A stretch of 64,000 bases of DNA. Source: Cinnamomum chago. Taxonomy: Eukaryota; Streptophyta; Magnoliopsida; Laurales; Lauraceae. The stretch's first letter is position 1, and each line of letters opens with the position of its first letter. Positions 33,054 through 45,036 of the stretch are shown here, in pieces. The DNA lies in the NCBI GenBank assembly GCA_038049695.1, contig CP142452.1:51666501-51730500 (forward strand), in the 5' to 3' direction. The notes beneath the pieces were generated by a model that worked only from the letters and a program-made list of their open reading frames with translations, was not told where the DNA came from and ran no database searches. The position numbers and the translations under genes are program-made.

Positions 33054-33694
33054 TTAACCATGATGGAAAGATGGTAGGAAGCCATTAGATGGTATTTGGA
33101 ATTATTTAGAAAGAGTTTGGGATCAGTTGGCTGAGATTTGTGAAAAACCCAATTTTTGGTGTTCGTCAAGTCGGCTAACCGCCGACTGCAGACAAAAAAT
33201 TTCTATTTTTTTTCGGATTTTCTTTTGGAATCCTATCTTTCCACTATGGTTTGGCAGCGGTTTTGTGAGTTGCATGGTTGTATGTGATACTAACTTGTAG
33301 GTGATTTTGTCCTCTCCATGTGGCCGACAAGTCTTTTACTTTCTATATATGGTAGATGGTTATTTTGGGCAACTTGTAAAGGGCATCATGGTTTCCTTGG
33401 TTTCCCGTGAAAGGGCAAGGCATGGTGAATTTCCCTACAACCCTTTTATTTCCATGTTTAGATTATCATGTAAGTCTCATAATTGAGGCATAGGAATTTA
33501 TGTATTTTTTCTAAATTTGTAAATTCTGGCGATGTCCGAAGAAGGAAAGTGAAGTTGGACTCCTAATCAAAGAGTTTGAAGATTGCCAAAAGCATTTTGG
33601 AGATGCCCAAAGAGCTTGAGGAATCCCAAAGTTTTGGAAAGTCTAGAAGTCCAGGAAGTCTATTCCGTTTGGGCCATGTGGAGGAGAGGACAAA
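33054..33694 (+). other. Copia-2 leader, second part
   Basis: It matches 50746-51440. It has one palindromic hairpin AGTCGG...CCGACT around GCTAACC (33169-33187) where Copia-3 has CGGTCGACCG words. The likely gag start ATGTCCGAAG at 33532 hits a stop after six codons. Homology to Copia-3 ends near 33694. Confidence 0.75.
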
Positions 33695-35196
33695 CCCCTA
33701 ATTTTCTGGATTAGTGTTGTTTTATTTGTGGATTAGTTTCTTTTTGTGGGATTAGTGTTTGTTGGGTTGAGTTTGTGAGCTAGAATGGTTTTTCACTAGT
33801 TTTGGGGAGTTTTGAGTGCCTTTGTAATTAGTGGGACCCTTTGGGGGTTCTTTTGCTGACTTTGCACGTGATTGGGAGATTATTTGAAATTTCCGATAAT
33901 TCATGTTTTAGCCTCGTTTGACTTAGTTTGTTAATCTCTACAACTTTCGTGTTCACTCCGTACCCATTCGAAGCTCCGAAAATCAGTTTTCCCAGCCCTG
34001 GGGGCAAAATTGGTCATTTCACATTGAATCTGTACCCAAATCGAGAGATCCTAGAACCATACCAAAATTATACTTTTTGAAAACTAGATTTTATGAGAAA
34101 CATTTTCCTCTTCTTCGTCGACTGCATCTGAGGCCCAGAAATTGATGTTTTAATCCTGACAAGTTTAAGTGATGGTGGGGCCCACACCCACCCTTTTATA
34201 AAAGGGATCAGCCCCTCTCTTCCTCTCCCATTCGTTCCAGCACACTTGAGGGGGGAGGAACTTCAGCTCCATAGGGCTTTTGCCCTTTTCTTCTTCTCCT
34301 TCTTGCTTCCTTTCACAAAACCCACCTCCAAACCTTGCAAAATGGAAATTGGAGCTCAACTTCTTCTTCTCCATCCTTCTAGCTTCCCATGGACACCATT
34401 TTTGTACAAATCTCAGCTGGAAAGCCCCTATTTCGAGCTTGTTCTTGTTGATTAAGGCCCCTAGAGGTAAGGACCTCTTTCCATCTCCTGTTGTTGAGCT
34501 ATGACATTCCCTTAAGTTCTATTTCCTAGTTTGGTTTGAGCCCATTCCTTGTCTTTCATTGTTTGACCCATTTTAGGGTTTGTTTTGGGGGTTTTGCTTG
34601 TACCTTTGGAGCTTGGATTTGGAAGAATGCTTAGGCTTGATTTCTTGATTAGAAGACCCAAGGCAAGTGGATGAATGGATCGTTTTGATTATTGACATGT
34701 TTTATGAGAAAAGCTTGATTGATTAATGGTTTTGATGATTTTAATACTTGTCTTTTGCTATGATTAATATTGATTTCAAAATGTGCTTATTGATGAGTCT
34801 ATTTCTCTCTTGTTCATACTTGGAAATGTATGCATCATGTTGTCAAGATTTCAAATGGTTTCACATAAATGAGTTTTCTCTACCTTGAGATTTGATTGTG
34901 AATGGAAGGAATGTCATTCGAAATTTGAAATGAGGATAATGGAAGTGTTGAATGATGCATTTGAGGAGCTTTTTAGCTCATTTGATGTCTTGAAAACATT
35001 GGTTTATAGTTTTCATTATTTCTTGTTAATAGCTCAATGGATCCTTGTGATAAGTGGGTTTCTTCTCTCTTTGGTGATTGAATGTAAAAAGATGGAGGTA
35101 TTTGGGATGGATGTTTGTGAAATTTGGTGGCGTATGGAGGGGCTTTTAGCTCATTTTATTGTATGAAGATGAATGGGAATGAAGGGAAATGGTTTA
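33695..35196 (+). mobile_element. Tekay-type LTR d, truncated and diverged
   Basis: It aligns loosely with LTR c (GGGACCCTTTGGGGGTTC, AAACTAGAT, GTTCCAGCAC) but lacks the first 60 or so bases. It has a clear TATA word (TTTATAAAAG near 34195) and no palindrome cluster. It is cut at GGTTTA by the start of LTR c. Its end, 34911-35196, is the module duplicated at 25216-25502. Confidence 0.75.
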
Positions 35197-38100
35197 TGTA
35201 AGACCCCGACCCGAGTGAACCCGATTAGTGCTAATTAAGTTGTGTGTTAGTGCTAAGCTTGATTAGTGATTTCTTGGTTAAGTTGGGTTTGGATTAGCTT
35301 TGATTATGGTTTCGGGCTAATTCGATTGTCTTGATTTGCTTTGGTAGCTTGTGGGGCCCTTTGGGGGTTCCCTTTTCGGCTTTGTATTTTCTCGAGGAAT
35401 TTCCCGATTTATTGTGGATTATGTTTTTGGCCCGTTGCATGCATCTTGTAGATCTCAACAACTTTCATGTTAATCCCGTATTCATTCGAGACCCTGAAAC
35501 CCGATTTTCATAGCCTAAAGGGCAAAACAGTCATTGCACACCAAGTCTGTACCCAAAACTCGATATCCCCGAAACCCGCGAAATATGTACTTTTTGGAAA
35601 CTAGATATTTCGACGATCATTTCTTCCTTCTTCGTCGAACCCATCCGAGGTCCCGAAGTAGATGATTTCAGCTAATATAGTTCCTTAAGTTGTGGGACCC
35701 AAGCTCCCTTTGTTAACAAAAGAGAACCCATCTCTTCTTTCTCATTCACTCTCCATTCTTGTTCCAGCACCACTGAGCCTAGGGTTTGCTCTTGTGCTTT
35801 TCTTCTTCTTCTTCTTCTTGTTTCTTCATCCCCAAGCCACACCTAGGGCTCATCAATCAAACATTGGAGATCACCAATCACTCCCTCATCTCTCAAGCTT
35901 TCCATTGGTACCATTTGTGAGGAGAACTCTCCATTCCAAGACCTTCATTGAGCTTACCATTGCCATTAGAGGACCTTCAAGGTAAGTGATCATTCTCATC
36001 TTCTAGATTTGTTGTCTCCTAGGCCATGAGGTACTACATTTGCATTATTGTTGGTTTGTTCATTGTCATTCCTTGTGTAACCCATTTTAGGGTTGTTTTT
36101 GGGATTTTTGATTTGTAGCTTGTCTTTGAGCAATAGAGGTGATAAAAGGCTTGATTTCAACTAGCTTGGACTAGAGGCAAGTGGATGTTTTGATCTTTAT
36201 AAGTTCCATGATTTTTTTTGGTGTTTTTCACTCATGTCTATTTATTACATTGCTTTGACATAAATGTTCATAATGGAGCTTTGGTAGTGCATTCATGGTA
36301 TTGCATTTATGACTTATAAGTGTAGTAATGAATGGCATTTAATTCTTCTCTTGTTTATACCCAAAGTACTCTATGGTGAAATGGTTTCCTTCTTTCTTTG
36401 TATGGAATGGGATGTTGATGAAGGAAGTGATGCATGAACAATTATGGGAGCCTTGGGAGAAGTGTAATTAGATGCATTGGAGGAGCTTTTAGCTCAGTTT
36501 TGTGTCAAGGATTAAGTAAAAGTGAGGAGGATGGTTTTGAGGAGGAAAGTGACTCAAAAATCTGAACACAGTGGGTGATTCCCGCACTGGCGGTAAGCCT
36601 GCGGTCACCCGGCGGTTAGCCGCTTGGTGACTGGCGGCTAACCGCCAGCTAGCCGAAATGTCGCGGTGGCTTTTCTAGAGAGCACACTTCTTCTCCTCAA
36701 AACTCAATCAGCTCCACGGTTGGCCAGCGGCTAACCGCCGAACACATCGGCGGCTAACCGCCAGCTAACCGCACTTGGCGGTCAGCTTTCCAGTAAGCTG
36801 CATTTCTCAGCCCAGCCGCGGTCAGCCAGCGGCTAGCCGCCCATCCCAGCGGCGGCTAACCGCCAGGTAACCGAAATTCGCCAGATTTCGAAAAGCTCCC
36901 CGGTTCGTTCGAGCGTTGAGCTTTGTCAATCGAAGGGGATTCACTAGGCATTGATTGATGCCATCCGAGAAAGAAACCATATCACAAATATGTCATTCGA
37001 AATTTTGGAAAAATCGTAGGAGTGCATAAGGAGCCCGGAATGTCTCAAAACTCAAAGTGTACGAAGTAAGGGCTAGAATAGACATACGGGACCCCTATTC
37101 ACTTAATTGGATTTCTAAATTGATATTTTACCCGAATTTCATTATAGTGTATTGTTTCACCTCATTCCCAGGAATTTCATCGCATGACTTGTTTTCTCGA
37201 AAGCTTTGGAGCTACAATAGTAACAGTGAATTGCCCCGAAATGTATTGCCCGATATGGAAAGACCGTGTGCCCTTGAGCACCCCCGTTTTACTGTTTATT
37301 TACTGTACTTGAATACTTGATATGCCTCGATTGGTTTTATCCTATGAGTCGGCATCACTAAGCTTGGATACCTTGTCAGTCTGATCCACTGACTTGGAAA
37401 TCCCTCTCCCGTCCCGCCAGCTGCAGTTTGGATCCCGATACCCGGTCTAATACCGTGGTCCCGTCCCGATACCCGGTTCGCTACCGTGGTCCCGTTCCCG
37501 TATAATTATATTGTATATATGTATACGTTGTTTCTCCTCTCCTTGTGTGACAGAGATCAACGTCCCGTGATACTGTTGTCACTTTAGTGACAGAGGACTT
37601 AGCTTTATGTGATTGCCACCTTGTTAGTTCCCGAATCCTTGGATACTTGATATGTTTTATATTGTTTACTTGTTCATCGCAAATGATTTATCTATTTTAT
37701 GAGAGTTCTTGCTTAACTCAGATTTATACGCTTCGCCAGAGATTTTCTTGTATTAGATATTGTTGTATCCTTGCTTTCTCTTGCCAGACCGTCGTGTCTG
37801 ACCCTTTGCTTTGGTACTCAGGTCCCGTTGTCGGCTTCCTTGAGGAGGAGCCGGAGGAGGCGGTAGGCGCGCCGCAACCTCTAGTCGAGTGGCGTGCTGA
37901 CGATGTCATGTAGACATCAGATTGCTTTGAGAAGCGTAACATTTTGAGGGGAACTATTTAACCATTCTTTTGGGTTGTTGTTTTGTGTACATTGGCCTTT
38001 GTTGGCCTCTATTTTTGGGAATGTAATTAAATGATATTTTGTCTAACTTTAACAACCATTGGGAAACATGCTATAAATCATTGCTCATTCTGATACAGTA

Positions 38101-38322
38101 TTTTAGTCTGGTGTTATTGTTTTTATGACCAAGGATGGTTTGACTATTTGATTTGCTACATGCTTCCGCATTTAACAGAAATATTCAATTATGGTTATGA
38201 TATCCTCACCGCGGACACCTGTGGGAAATTAAATAAATCATATGGTATTATTAAGCAGTTGTGGATCATCCTAACATCAATATTAGTCCCGATCCCGGAT
38301 CTCTCGGTCCGGGGTCGCGACA
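35197..38322 (+). mobile_element. Tekay-type LTR c, complete
   Basis: This is the only complete plus-strand member (3,126 bp), TGTAAGACCCCG...GGGGTCGCGACA. It has a palindrome cluster (36581-36872) and two copies of a CCCGATACCCGGT/ACCGTGGTCCCG unit at about 37433-37495. Short frames within it have no similarity I recognise. Confidence 0.9.
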
Positions 38323-39345
38323 ATGCACAATTTCTAAAATACAATAAAATCAAAATACACATGCATCATTTCCTAGAGAGATTACTTGCCTTGCCCAATG
38401 CTAACAATCCTTCTCAAGCACTTCACTCAAGCTATTCCAATGCTACAAGGAAACCCAAGAAAACCACACAAACTCACTCAAAATAGAAACAAAGAACCCA
38501 TTTTAACAAAAAGGGTTTTCCAAATGAAAAACAAGATCTTAAGGAACCAAAATAACTCTATGAAAAATATGGGTTGAAGCTCTTACCTAGAAATGGCCAA
38601 ACAAGAGAAAGAGAAGAAAAAGGAGCTTTTGCCCAACTTGGAAACTCAAGAAACTTGCATCAATGGAGAGCTTAGGTTCAGAGGAAGAAGATGACAGCCT
38701 TGGAATCTTCTTTGGAGTCTTCTAGCTGGATCATGCAAGGTGAGGAAGGTGGAAAGGAAAGAGGGATTTTCCAGCCCTAGGTCAAGAGAGTTGCAGGAAA
38801 TTTGGGGGAAATGAATGAAAAGAGAGGGAGAGGGGGATTAAGTGAAGACAATGGGCCCCAATTAACATGAACCTTGAAGTGACCAAAACACGATCTTGTG
38901 GGCCTCGGATGACTTTGACGAAGAAGGATAAAACGATCCTCGAAATATCTAGTTTCCAAAAAGTATATTTTTTACATGGTTTTGAGATCTCGAAAATTGT
39001 GTCCAGATTTGTGCATAAAAGACAATTTTACCCTCTTTGGGCCAAAACTTGGGTTTTTGGGCTTCAAACATGAATGGGCTTAAGACGAAAGTTGTGACAC
39101 ATAGAAAAATCATTCAAATGAAATAAAATCACAATCACACGGAAACCGATACGATCCTCCCAAGCTTACACGGGCACTCAGGCCTTCCTGAGTGTGTCAG
39201 ACTAGTACTAAACATTCTCAAAATTCCCAAAGTTATGTCCAAGACTAAAGCTAATTACTTCTAACCCAACGACAACTAAACCCACTTAGGACTAAACACA
39301 TACTGATCGCACACTAATCGAATTGGTCTGGGTCGGAGTCTAACA
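38323..39345 (-). mobile_element. Tekay-type LTR A2, U3 end
   Basis: It resumes LTR A2 from 23411 with the repeated ATGCA and ends (minus-strand start) TGTTAGACTCCGACCCAG at 39345. It matches 32026-33048 of LTR A1. It is inserted in the Copia-1 LTR; its other end is outside the window. Confidence 0.85.
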
Positions 39346-40336
39346 CCTCTTTTCCTTTTTGAAATAGAAGTTTAACTCCCATTACAAAATAGTAAACTTC
39401 TCCCTTGCTAGTTGCCATAGAAGTCTCAATTCCACAACACTTAGTAGCTTTCTCCTTTCTAATTAAAATAGAAGTCCTACTTCCATTAATAACTAGTAGC
39501 TTACCATTACCACTATTAGAAGTCTCACTTCAAATAGAAATAGTAACCTTCCTTTTAGAGTTCAAGTAGAATTAGTATCTTTCTAATAACTTGGGCTAGC
39601 GTGGGGGCCACTAGGGATTCCTTAGAAAGCTGGCTCCAACTGGGACACGCGACCCCACATCTCATGTGCAATCCGGGCCCACAGTTAATTGAAAACAACT
39701 CTACTATCTAAATGCAATTGCACTCCGGTCTTAGGAATAAATTACAGTGAAGACCCTAAACTTCCTCAATACCACAAGTAGGCCCCTCCATCTATATCCA
39801 TGGATCAAGTGGACCTGTCCACCAAAATAGATCCATATCTTGTTATCCTTGAGCCCCAATTAATTATAATGATCACTTGGTACCGATCCAATTAACCCTT
39901 AATTGGAATGGGTGCGCACTTACCAATGATAAATCAATTAATTAGCACAAGGGGATATTAAAGATAGATTCCATCTTGACCATTGAATGTTCCCACAGCT
40001 CTACTACCACGTACCCAAATCACCGAGGTGTTGACCTACAATTTGCCTCACTCATTGGTGACTTAAAGCAAATGAATAGATAGAAACTTGAGTTCATTAA
40101 TGTCTCAGGATTTTGAGCCTATTGCTAGGGAATTATGAGAGCATACCTTAAAATAAAGACAGTGTATATAAGGTGCTTCTCATGGTCCTTCAATACATCC
40201 AATGTACCGGCACCATGATCGAGAATCTTACATTCCGATGATCGAGACAAATCACACTATCTCATAGCGATCAAAGTGCTGCAACCTTGTCAGATGAGAT
40301 GTCCAATCTCATCACTAGTTGTGAAGATATTTAAGT
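39346..40336 (-). mobile_element. Copia-1 3' LTR, left segment
   Basis: It matches about 45569-46558 of the Copia-1 5' LTR. It is bounded on the left by LTR A2 and on the right by a solo LTR, and resumes at 42329. Confidence 0.9.
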
Positions 40337-42320
40337 TGAAAGTTCATGCATATCAGATTTAAAAGAGATAAACATGGCTGATTAGAGTTTTAAAAACTTA
40401 AAACCATGTCTGATATCAGCCATTAAATCATGCATGTAAACCCATGAAATCATGACCAACATGTTCCTAAATCAAGGAGTAGATAGTAATCTATTACCTT
40501 GATGATTTGTGTGCTCTGAAACTTTGAAAAGAGAAGCTTTAAGGTTCTGAAATCCTCCTGCAATCTACAACCCAGGTGCAGGAATTAATGTGCAGATTTA
40601 TCTCCTTTGATCTTCTCTCCTATTCCACTTCCAAATCTGATTGGCAATGATGGTGGGATCAAAGTATGGGATCCAAGAAGTGATTTCTGAATCACTAATT
40701 GTGGAGAAGAAAGTTGCTGGTCTTCTCTCTCCTAAGATGAAGAAGATGGCAGTAACTAGTATGGCTGGGCGTGAATTCTCCCCTTGCACTCAATGGCCGG
40801 CCAAGGGTTTTTATGTTGAGGCACGCCCCTCTTTGAATTCCCTTGATCTCTTTCTTAGTAAACCCTATGTTGCACGTCCAAGAAGGTGCTTCCTTTAAAT
40901 AGAGATCACATTCCTTTTCCTAATAGGAATGACTTTCCATAAAAATTAGAAACTAGTCTCCTTAGTTGTGCAACACTTACTAAATTAGGAAACTAAAATT
41001 AGTAACCTTTAAAGAGAGGAATTCTTACCCAAAGAGGAGTCTTGCCTTCCAAGTAAAGATGTCTAATCAAACTTGGAAACCTCACACATGTGACCCCACA
41101 TATGGCTGGCCCACAAAGTAGCTAAACACCCCATGGCCCACATGTCAATAATTTAGCTAGAGTTAAATTCATGTATGCCCATAGGAGCCTATTAGAATTT
41201 AAACTCAAAATTATTCTTCCACAAATTAATTCAATCACATTTCATCTAATTAGGAAACCATGCCAAAATAGGAAAGTGGCTAGAAGAGGGACCAAAAGAC
41301 ATATTTGCCCTTGGCTCCCAAAATGACCAAAATGTCCATGCTAACCCCATAGCAACATTAAGATCATTTTAACCCTAACTCATTCCACTAAAGAGTTATG
41401 GTTGCACTCCAGGGACAAATATTAAATTCAATTAAGCTCATCATAAATAGACGATAGTCTTCGACCTACCAAGCACAATGACCACAATGCCCCTCTATGT
41501 AACATCCATAATCAAGTAGGTTAACCGATGTACTATCTACCTTCTTGATTACATCTCAACCTTAGAACTTCATACCCTTGACCTAATCATCATCCGGATA
41601 TCATTCTCTTGATCCAGGGAGCGACCCACAAGTTCAATATCCATATGGAACATCCATATACTAAGATCTTAGATTATGATGATTAATTGGATAATTCTAA
41701 GGGGACGATCATTCCATCTCCCGATGGCATAGATTCCATATTGCATTTGCACGTTCCAACTAATCAAGCCCGAGCACCCAAAACACAGAGCTGTTGACCC
41801 ATGTACAGGATCTCACCCACAGTGAATTAAAGCACAAGAACTTGACTTCGTCAGTTCATCCACAAATGCTCAAGATTAAGAGCACTGGTCACTCAGTAGC
41901 AAGAGGTGGTTTGATCTCTCTCTGCGATAGTACTATTTTAGAGATCACACCTACAAGTGGTCCTGTTCAATGCATGACACATGCACTAATGAGATAAATC
42001 TGGGAAAGACCTCCCGTGACTAAGGTAAGTCACCCTAAACATAGGAGAGTTTCTCATTATAACTTATACCAAGATGAAGTGCCCAACTCCACCTCTCAGT
42101 TATGAACAAATTAGTTGTTTCCAATATCCATGACTCAGACCTTTCTGTGTGCAGCCACTGCACACCCAAGTCATTTACTAGAAAACAATGGGCCTTATAC
42201 AACCATACATATACACAAGTAATATGAGAAAGATGTCATTCCATTAAATAACCAATAAATATCCAGTTACAGAGATGAAAGTGCAGTCAGTGGGCTTTAG
42301 GGCATACACCAATCCCAACA
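40337..42320 (-). mobile_element. Solo copia-type LTR, 8-bp flanking duplication ATTTAAGT
   Basis: The minus strand reads TGTTGGGATTGGTGTATGCC...GAACTTTCA. ATTTAAGT is found on both sides (40329-40336 and 42321-42328) and once in the undisturbed LTR (46551-46558). The opening motif is typical of plant copia LTRs. It has no coding frame. Confidence 0.85.
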
Positions 42321-42566
42321 ATTTAAGTATAAGATTTGCAATACATGTCTCTTGTATGTGGATCTCATCCATACATATGTATTACATCTAGTATACTTGT
42401 GGACTCCGGCTCATCTCATGAACCATTATGTCATACGTATTGGTTATGTGCAAGTAATTAAACACCATTCATCTCATGAAAGGAAAGCAAGATTGTATTG
42501 ATAAATCAAGAAATGAATCATTTTATTACATTATATACCCTTGGTATTGAGACCATAAAACTAACA
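42321..42566 (-). mobile_element. Copia-1 3' LTR, right segment
   Basis: It starts (minus strand) TGTTAGTTTTATGGTCTC at 42566, next to the polypurine tract, and matches 46551-46796. Confidence 0.9.
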
Positions 42567-42580
42567 ATCTCCCACTTGGG
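42567..42580 (-). other. Copia-1 polypurine tract
   Basis: The minus strand reads CCCAAGTGGGAGAT immediately before the LTR start. Confidence 0.85.
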
Positions 42581-42581
42581 C

Positions 42582-43325
42582 TCAATGCCAATCAGGATTG
42601 CATCTCATGCCCATCCCATCTACATGCTGCTCAAAAGCCTTGGTGGTCAATGGCTGAGTAAAGGGATCTACCAGATTGTCTGCAGAGGCTATCTTGGTGA
42701 TAGCAATATCACCTCTCTGCCCAATCTCTCTGACCAAGTGATACTTCCTCTGTACGTGCTTTTGGCTTTTATGTCTCCTGGGTTCCTTGGACTGAGCTAC
42801 TGCCCCGCTGCTGTCACAGTAAACTGTGAGCGGCTGTTGTGCCAAAGGTACCACTCCAAGTTCCAAAAGGAATCTTTTGAGCCATACTGCTTCCTTAGCT
42901 GCTTCACAAGCTGCTACATATTCAGCCTCAGAAGTGGAATCAACGGTACATTCCTGTTTAATACTCCACCAGCTGATAGCTCCTCCGCCAAGCATAAACA
43001 CCTAACTAGAGGTGGATTTCCTGGAATCCTTATCTGACATGAAGTCAGAATCTGTGTATCCAACTGGAATCAGATCATCACTGCCGTAAATCAACATATA
43101 ATCTTTAGTTCTTCTCAAGTACTTGAGGATACATTTTACAGCAGTCCATTGGTCAGGACCTGGGTTAGACTGATATCTGCTGACTAAGCCTACTGCATGA
43201 TAGATATCCGGTCTAGTACATAGCATAGCATACATGAGGTTACCAACAGTCGAAGCGTATGGAATTGCTCTCATTTGCTCCTTTTCCTCTAGGGTCTTGG
43301 GACCCTGATCCTTGGAAAGCTGCAC
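42582..43325 (-). pseudogene. Copia-1 pol: RT tail and RNase H
   Basis: The upstream frame carries the copia RT C-terminus (YASTVGNLMYAMLCTRPDI, ILKYLRRTKDYMLIY) and the RNase H start YTDSDFMSDKDSRKSTSS. After an in-frame TAG near 42999 the second part gives ISWWSIKQ, STSEAEYVAACEAAKE and YCDSSGAV with the catalytic acidic residues, ending at the normal C-terminus just before the PPT. A stop near 43362 (in MQDSKKG-like context, Gln codon lost) separates it from the RT palm. The pattern is of an old copia pol with single-base decay. Confidence 0.85.
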
Positions 43326-43361
43326 TCCATGCCTGAAAGGTGTGATACCCTTCTTGGAGTC

Positions 43362-44017
43362 TTACATAGCAAACCGTACCAGTACCTTGTCTATGTAAGC
43401 AGTTTGAGATAAGCCAATCATCATATTTTTCCTGTCTCGATGGAGTTTGATCCCTAGGATGTAACTAGCTTCTCCCAAGTCCTTCATATCAAAAGTCTTT
43501 GCTAACCAAACTTTTACCGTTGACAACATTCCTATATCTTTCTCAAGGAGAAGGATGTCGTTGACATATAAAACCAGAAAAACTACCCTGTCACCTTCAT
43601 TTTTCATGTACACACATGACTCATCCGGATTTTGACTAAAACCAAATGATTTGATTGCTCGGTCAAAACGGATGTTCAGCTTCAGGATGCCTGCTTCAGT
43701 CCATAAATGGACTTCTGCAGCTTGCAAAGTCTTTGCTTTTGGTTACTTGCTATAAAATCGTCTGGCTGCATCATATAGATGTCTTCCTCAAGATGGCCGT
43801 TGAGAAACGCCGTGTTGACATCCATTTGCCAAATCTCGTAATCGAGATGAGCCGCAATGGATAAGAGTATCCGAATGGACATGAGCATGGCTACCGGCGA
43901 GAAGGTTTCCTCATAATCGATACCCTCTTTCTGAGTATACCCTTTCGCAACAAGCCTGGCCTTAAAGGTCTCAACTCTTCCATTTGATCCTCTTTTCTCT
44001 TGTAGACCCACTTGCAC
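43362..44017 (-). pseudogene. Copia-1 pol: reverse transcriptase, frameshifted
   Basis: Motifs in order are [66 protein letters not shown], then after a frameshift near 43680 NIRFDRAIKSFGF, VLYVNDILLL and FDMKDLGEASYILGIKLHRD. These identify Ty1/copia RT. The catalytic YVDD is YVND, so the active site has lost an Asp. Another frameshift near 43960 separates it from the integrase side. Confidence 0.9.
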
Positions 44018-45036
44018 CCAATAGGTTTGATATTGGCAGGCAAGTCCACAAGTGTCCAGACCTGATTAGAGTACATAGACTCCATCTCAGCTTTCATAGC
44101 ATCTTGCCAATGTCCCGAATCTATGTCATTAATTGCTTCATCATAGTTGCAGGGATCCTGTTCCAGTTCTTCCGGGATTGCCTCGTAAGACTCTCCCAAG
44201 AATGAGAACCTATCAGGGGGCCTGATTATTCTCCCACTACGACGAGGCACTGGTGTAACTACTGGGTCTGGTAGGGGCGGTTCTTCCTCAAGTTCGGTCA
44301 TACTAGGATTTGGAATTGATTGTTCTTGAATCTCTTCCAAGATCACCTTTTCTAAACATTTCCGGTCAATCATATAATCTTCCTCCAGAAAAACCGCATT
44401 GGTGCTTACCAGCACTTTCTTCTCTCTGGGATTATAGAATAACCAACCTTTAGTTCCTTTAGGATATCCTACAAACGTGCATACTTCCGACTTCGTTTCC
44501 AACTTATCCGTCTTTTCCTTCAACACGTGTGCCGGACAACCCCAAATGTGTAAATGTTGTAGACTAGGCTTTCACCCAGACCATAGCTCTCGGGGAGTCT
44601 TAGGTACAAACTTAGATGGTACGAGGTTTAGTATGTATATCGCAGTATCCAAGGCATATCCCCAAAAGGATATAGGTAATCCTGAGAAACTCAACATAGA
44701 CCTAATCATATCTAAAAGAGTCTGATTCCTTCTTTCCGCTACTCCATTCTGTTGAGGCATACCAGGAGCAGACAACTGGGATAGAACCCCATTTTTTGAT
44801 AAGTATCCCATAAAATCACCAGAGAGATATTCCCCTCCTCGATCTGATCGAAGAGTCTTGATACTTCTACCTAATTACTTTTCCGCTTCCGCTCGAAACT
44901 CTTTGAACTTTTCAAAAGCCTAGGACTTGCAGTGGATAAGGTATATATATCCATATCTTGAGTAGTCATCTGTGAAAGTGATGAAGTACTCATATCCTCC
45001 TCTGGCTCTTACATTAATGGGTCCACACACACCAAT
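43891..45036 (-). pseudogene. Copia-1 pol: integrase core and C-terminal region, 5' truncated
   Basis: The core starts abruptly at IGVCGPINV next to LTR sequence, then FITFTDDYSRYGYIYL (first Asp), [14 protein letters not shown] (second Asp) and [17 protein letters not shown] (Glu), [19 protein letters not shown], and HIWGCPAHVLKEKTDKL. The linker to RT follows ([24 protein letters not shown]). Stops interrupt it at 44920-44922, 44875-44877 and near 44570. The integrase zinc finger, protease, gag and leader are all missing. Confidence 0.9.

Noticed and set aside
37587-37913. 108-codon frame in LTR c
   Set aside because: It is not conserved as an open frame in the other Tekay LTRs and has no recognisable motif.
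23412-38322. One 15-kb autonomous element between LTR a and LTR c
   Set aside because: There is no PBS after LTR a, no gag-pol between them, and the interior is other LTRs in both orientations plus a copia remnant.
44477-44725. Plus-strand frame opposite copia integrase
   Set aside because: It is a shadow of the minus-strand pol remnant.
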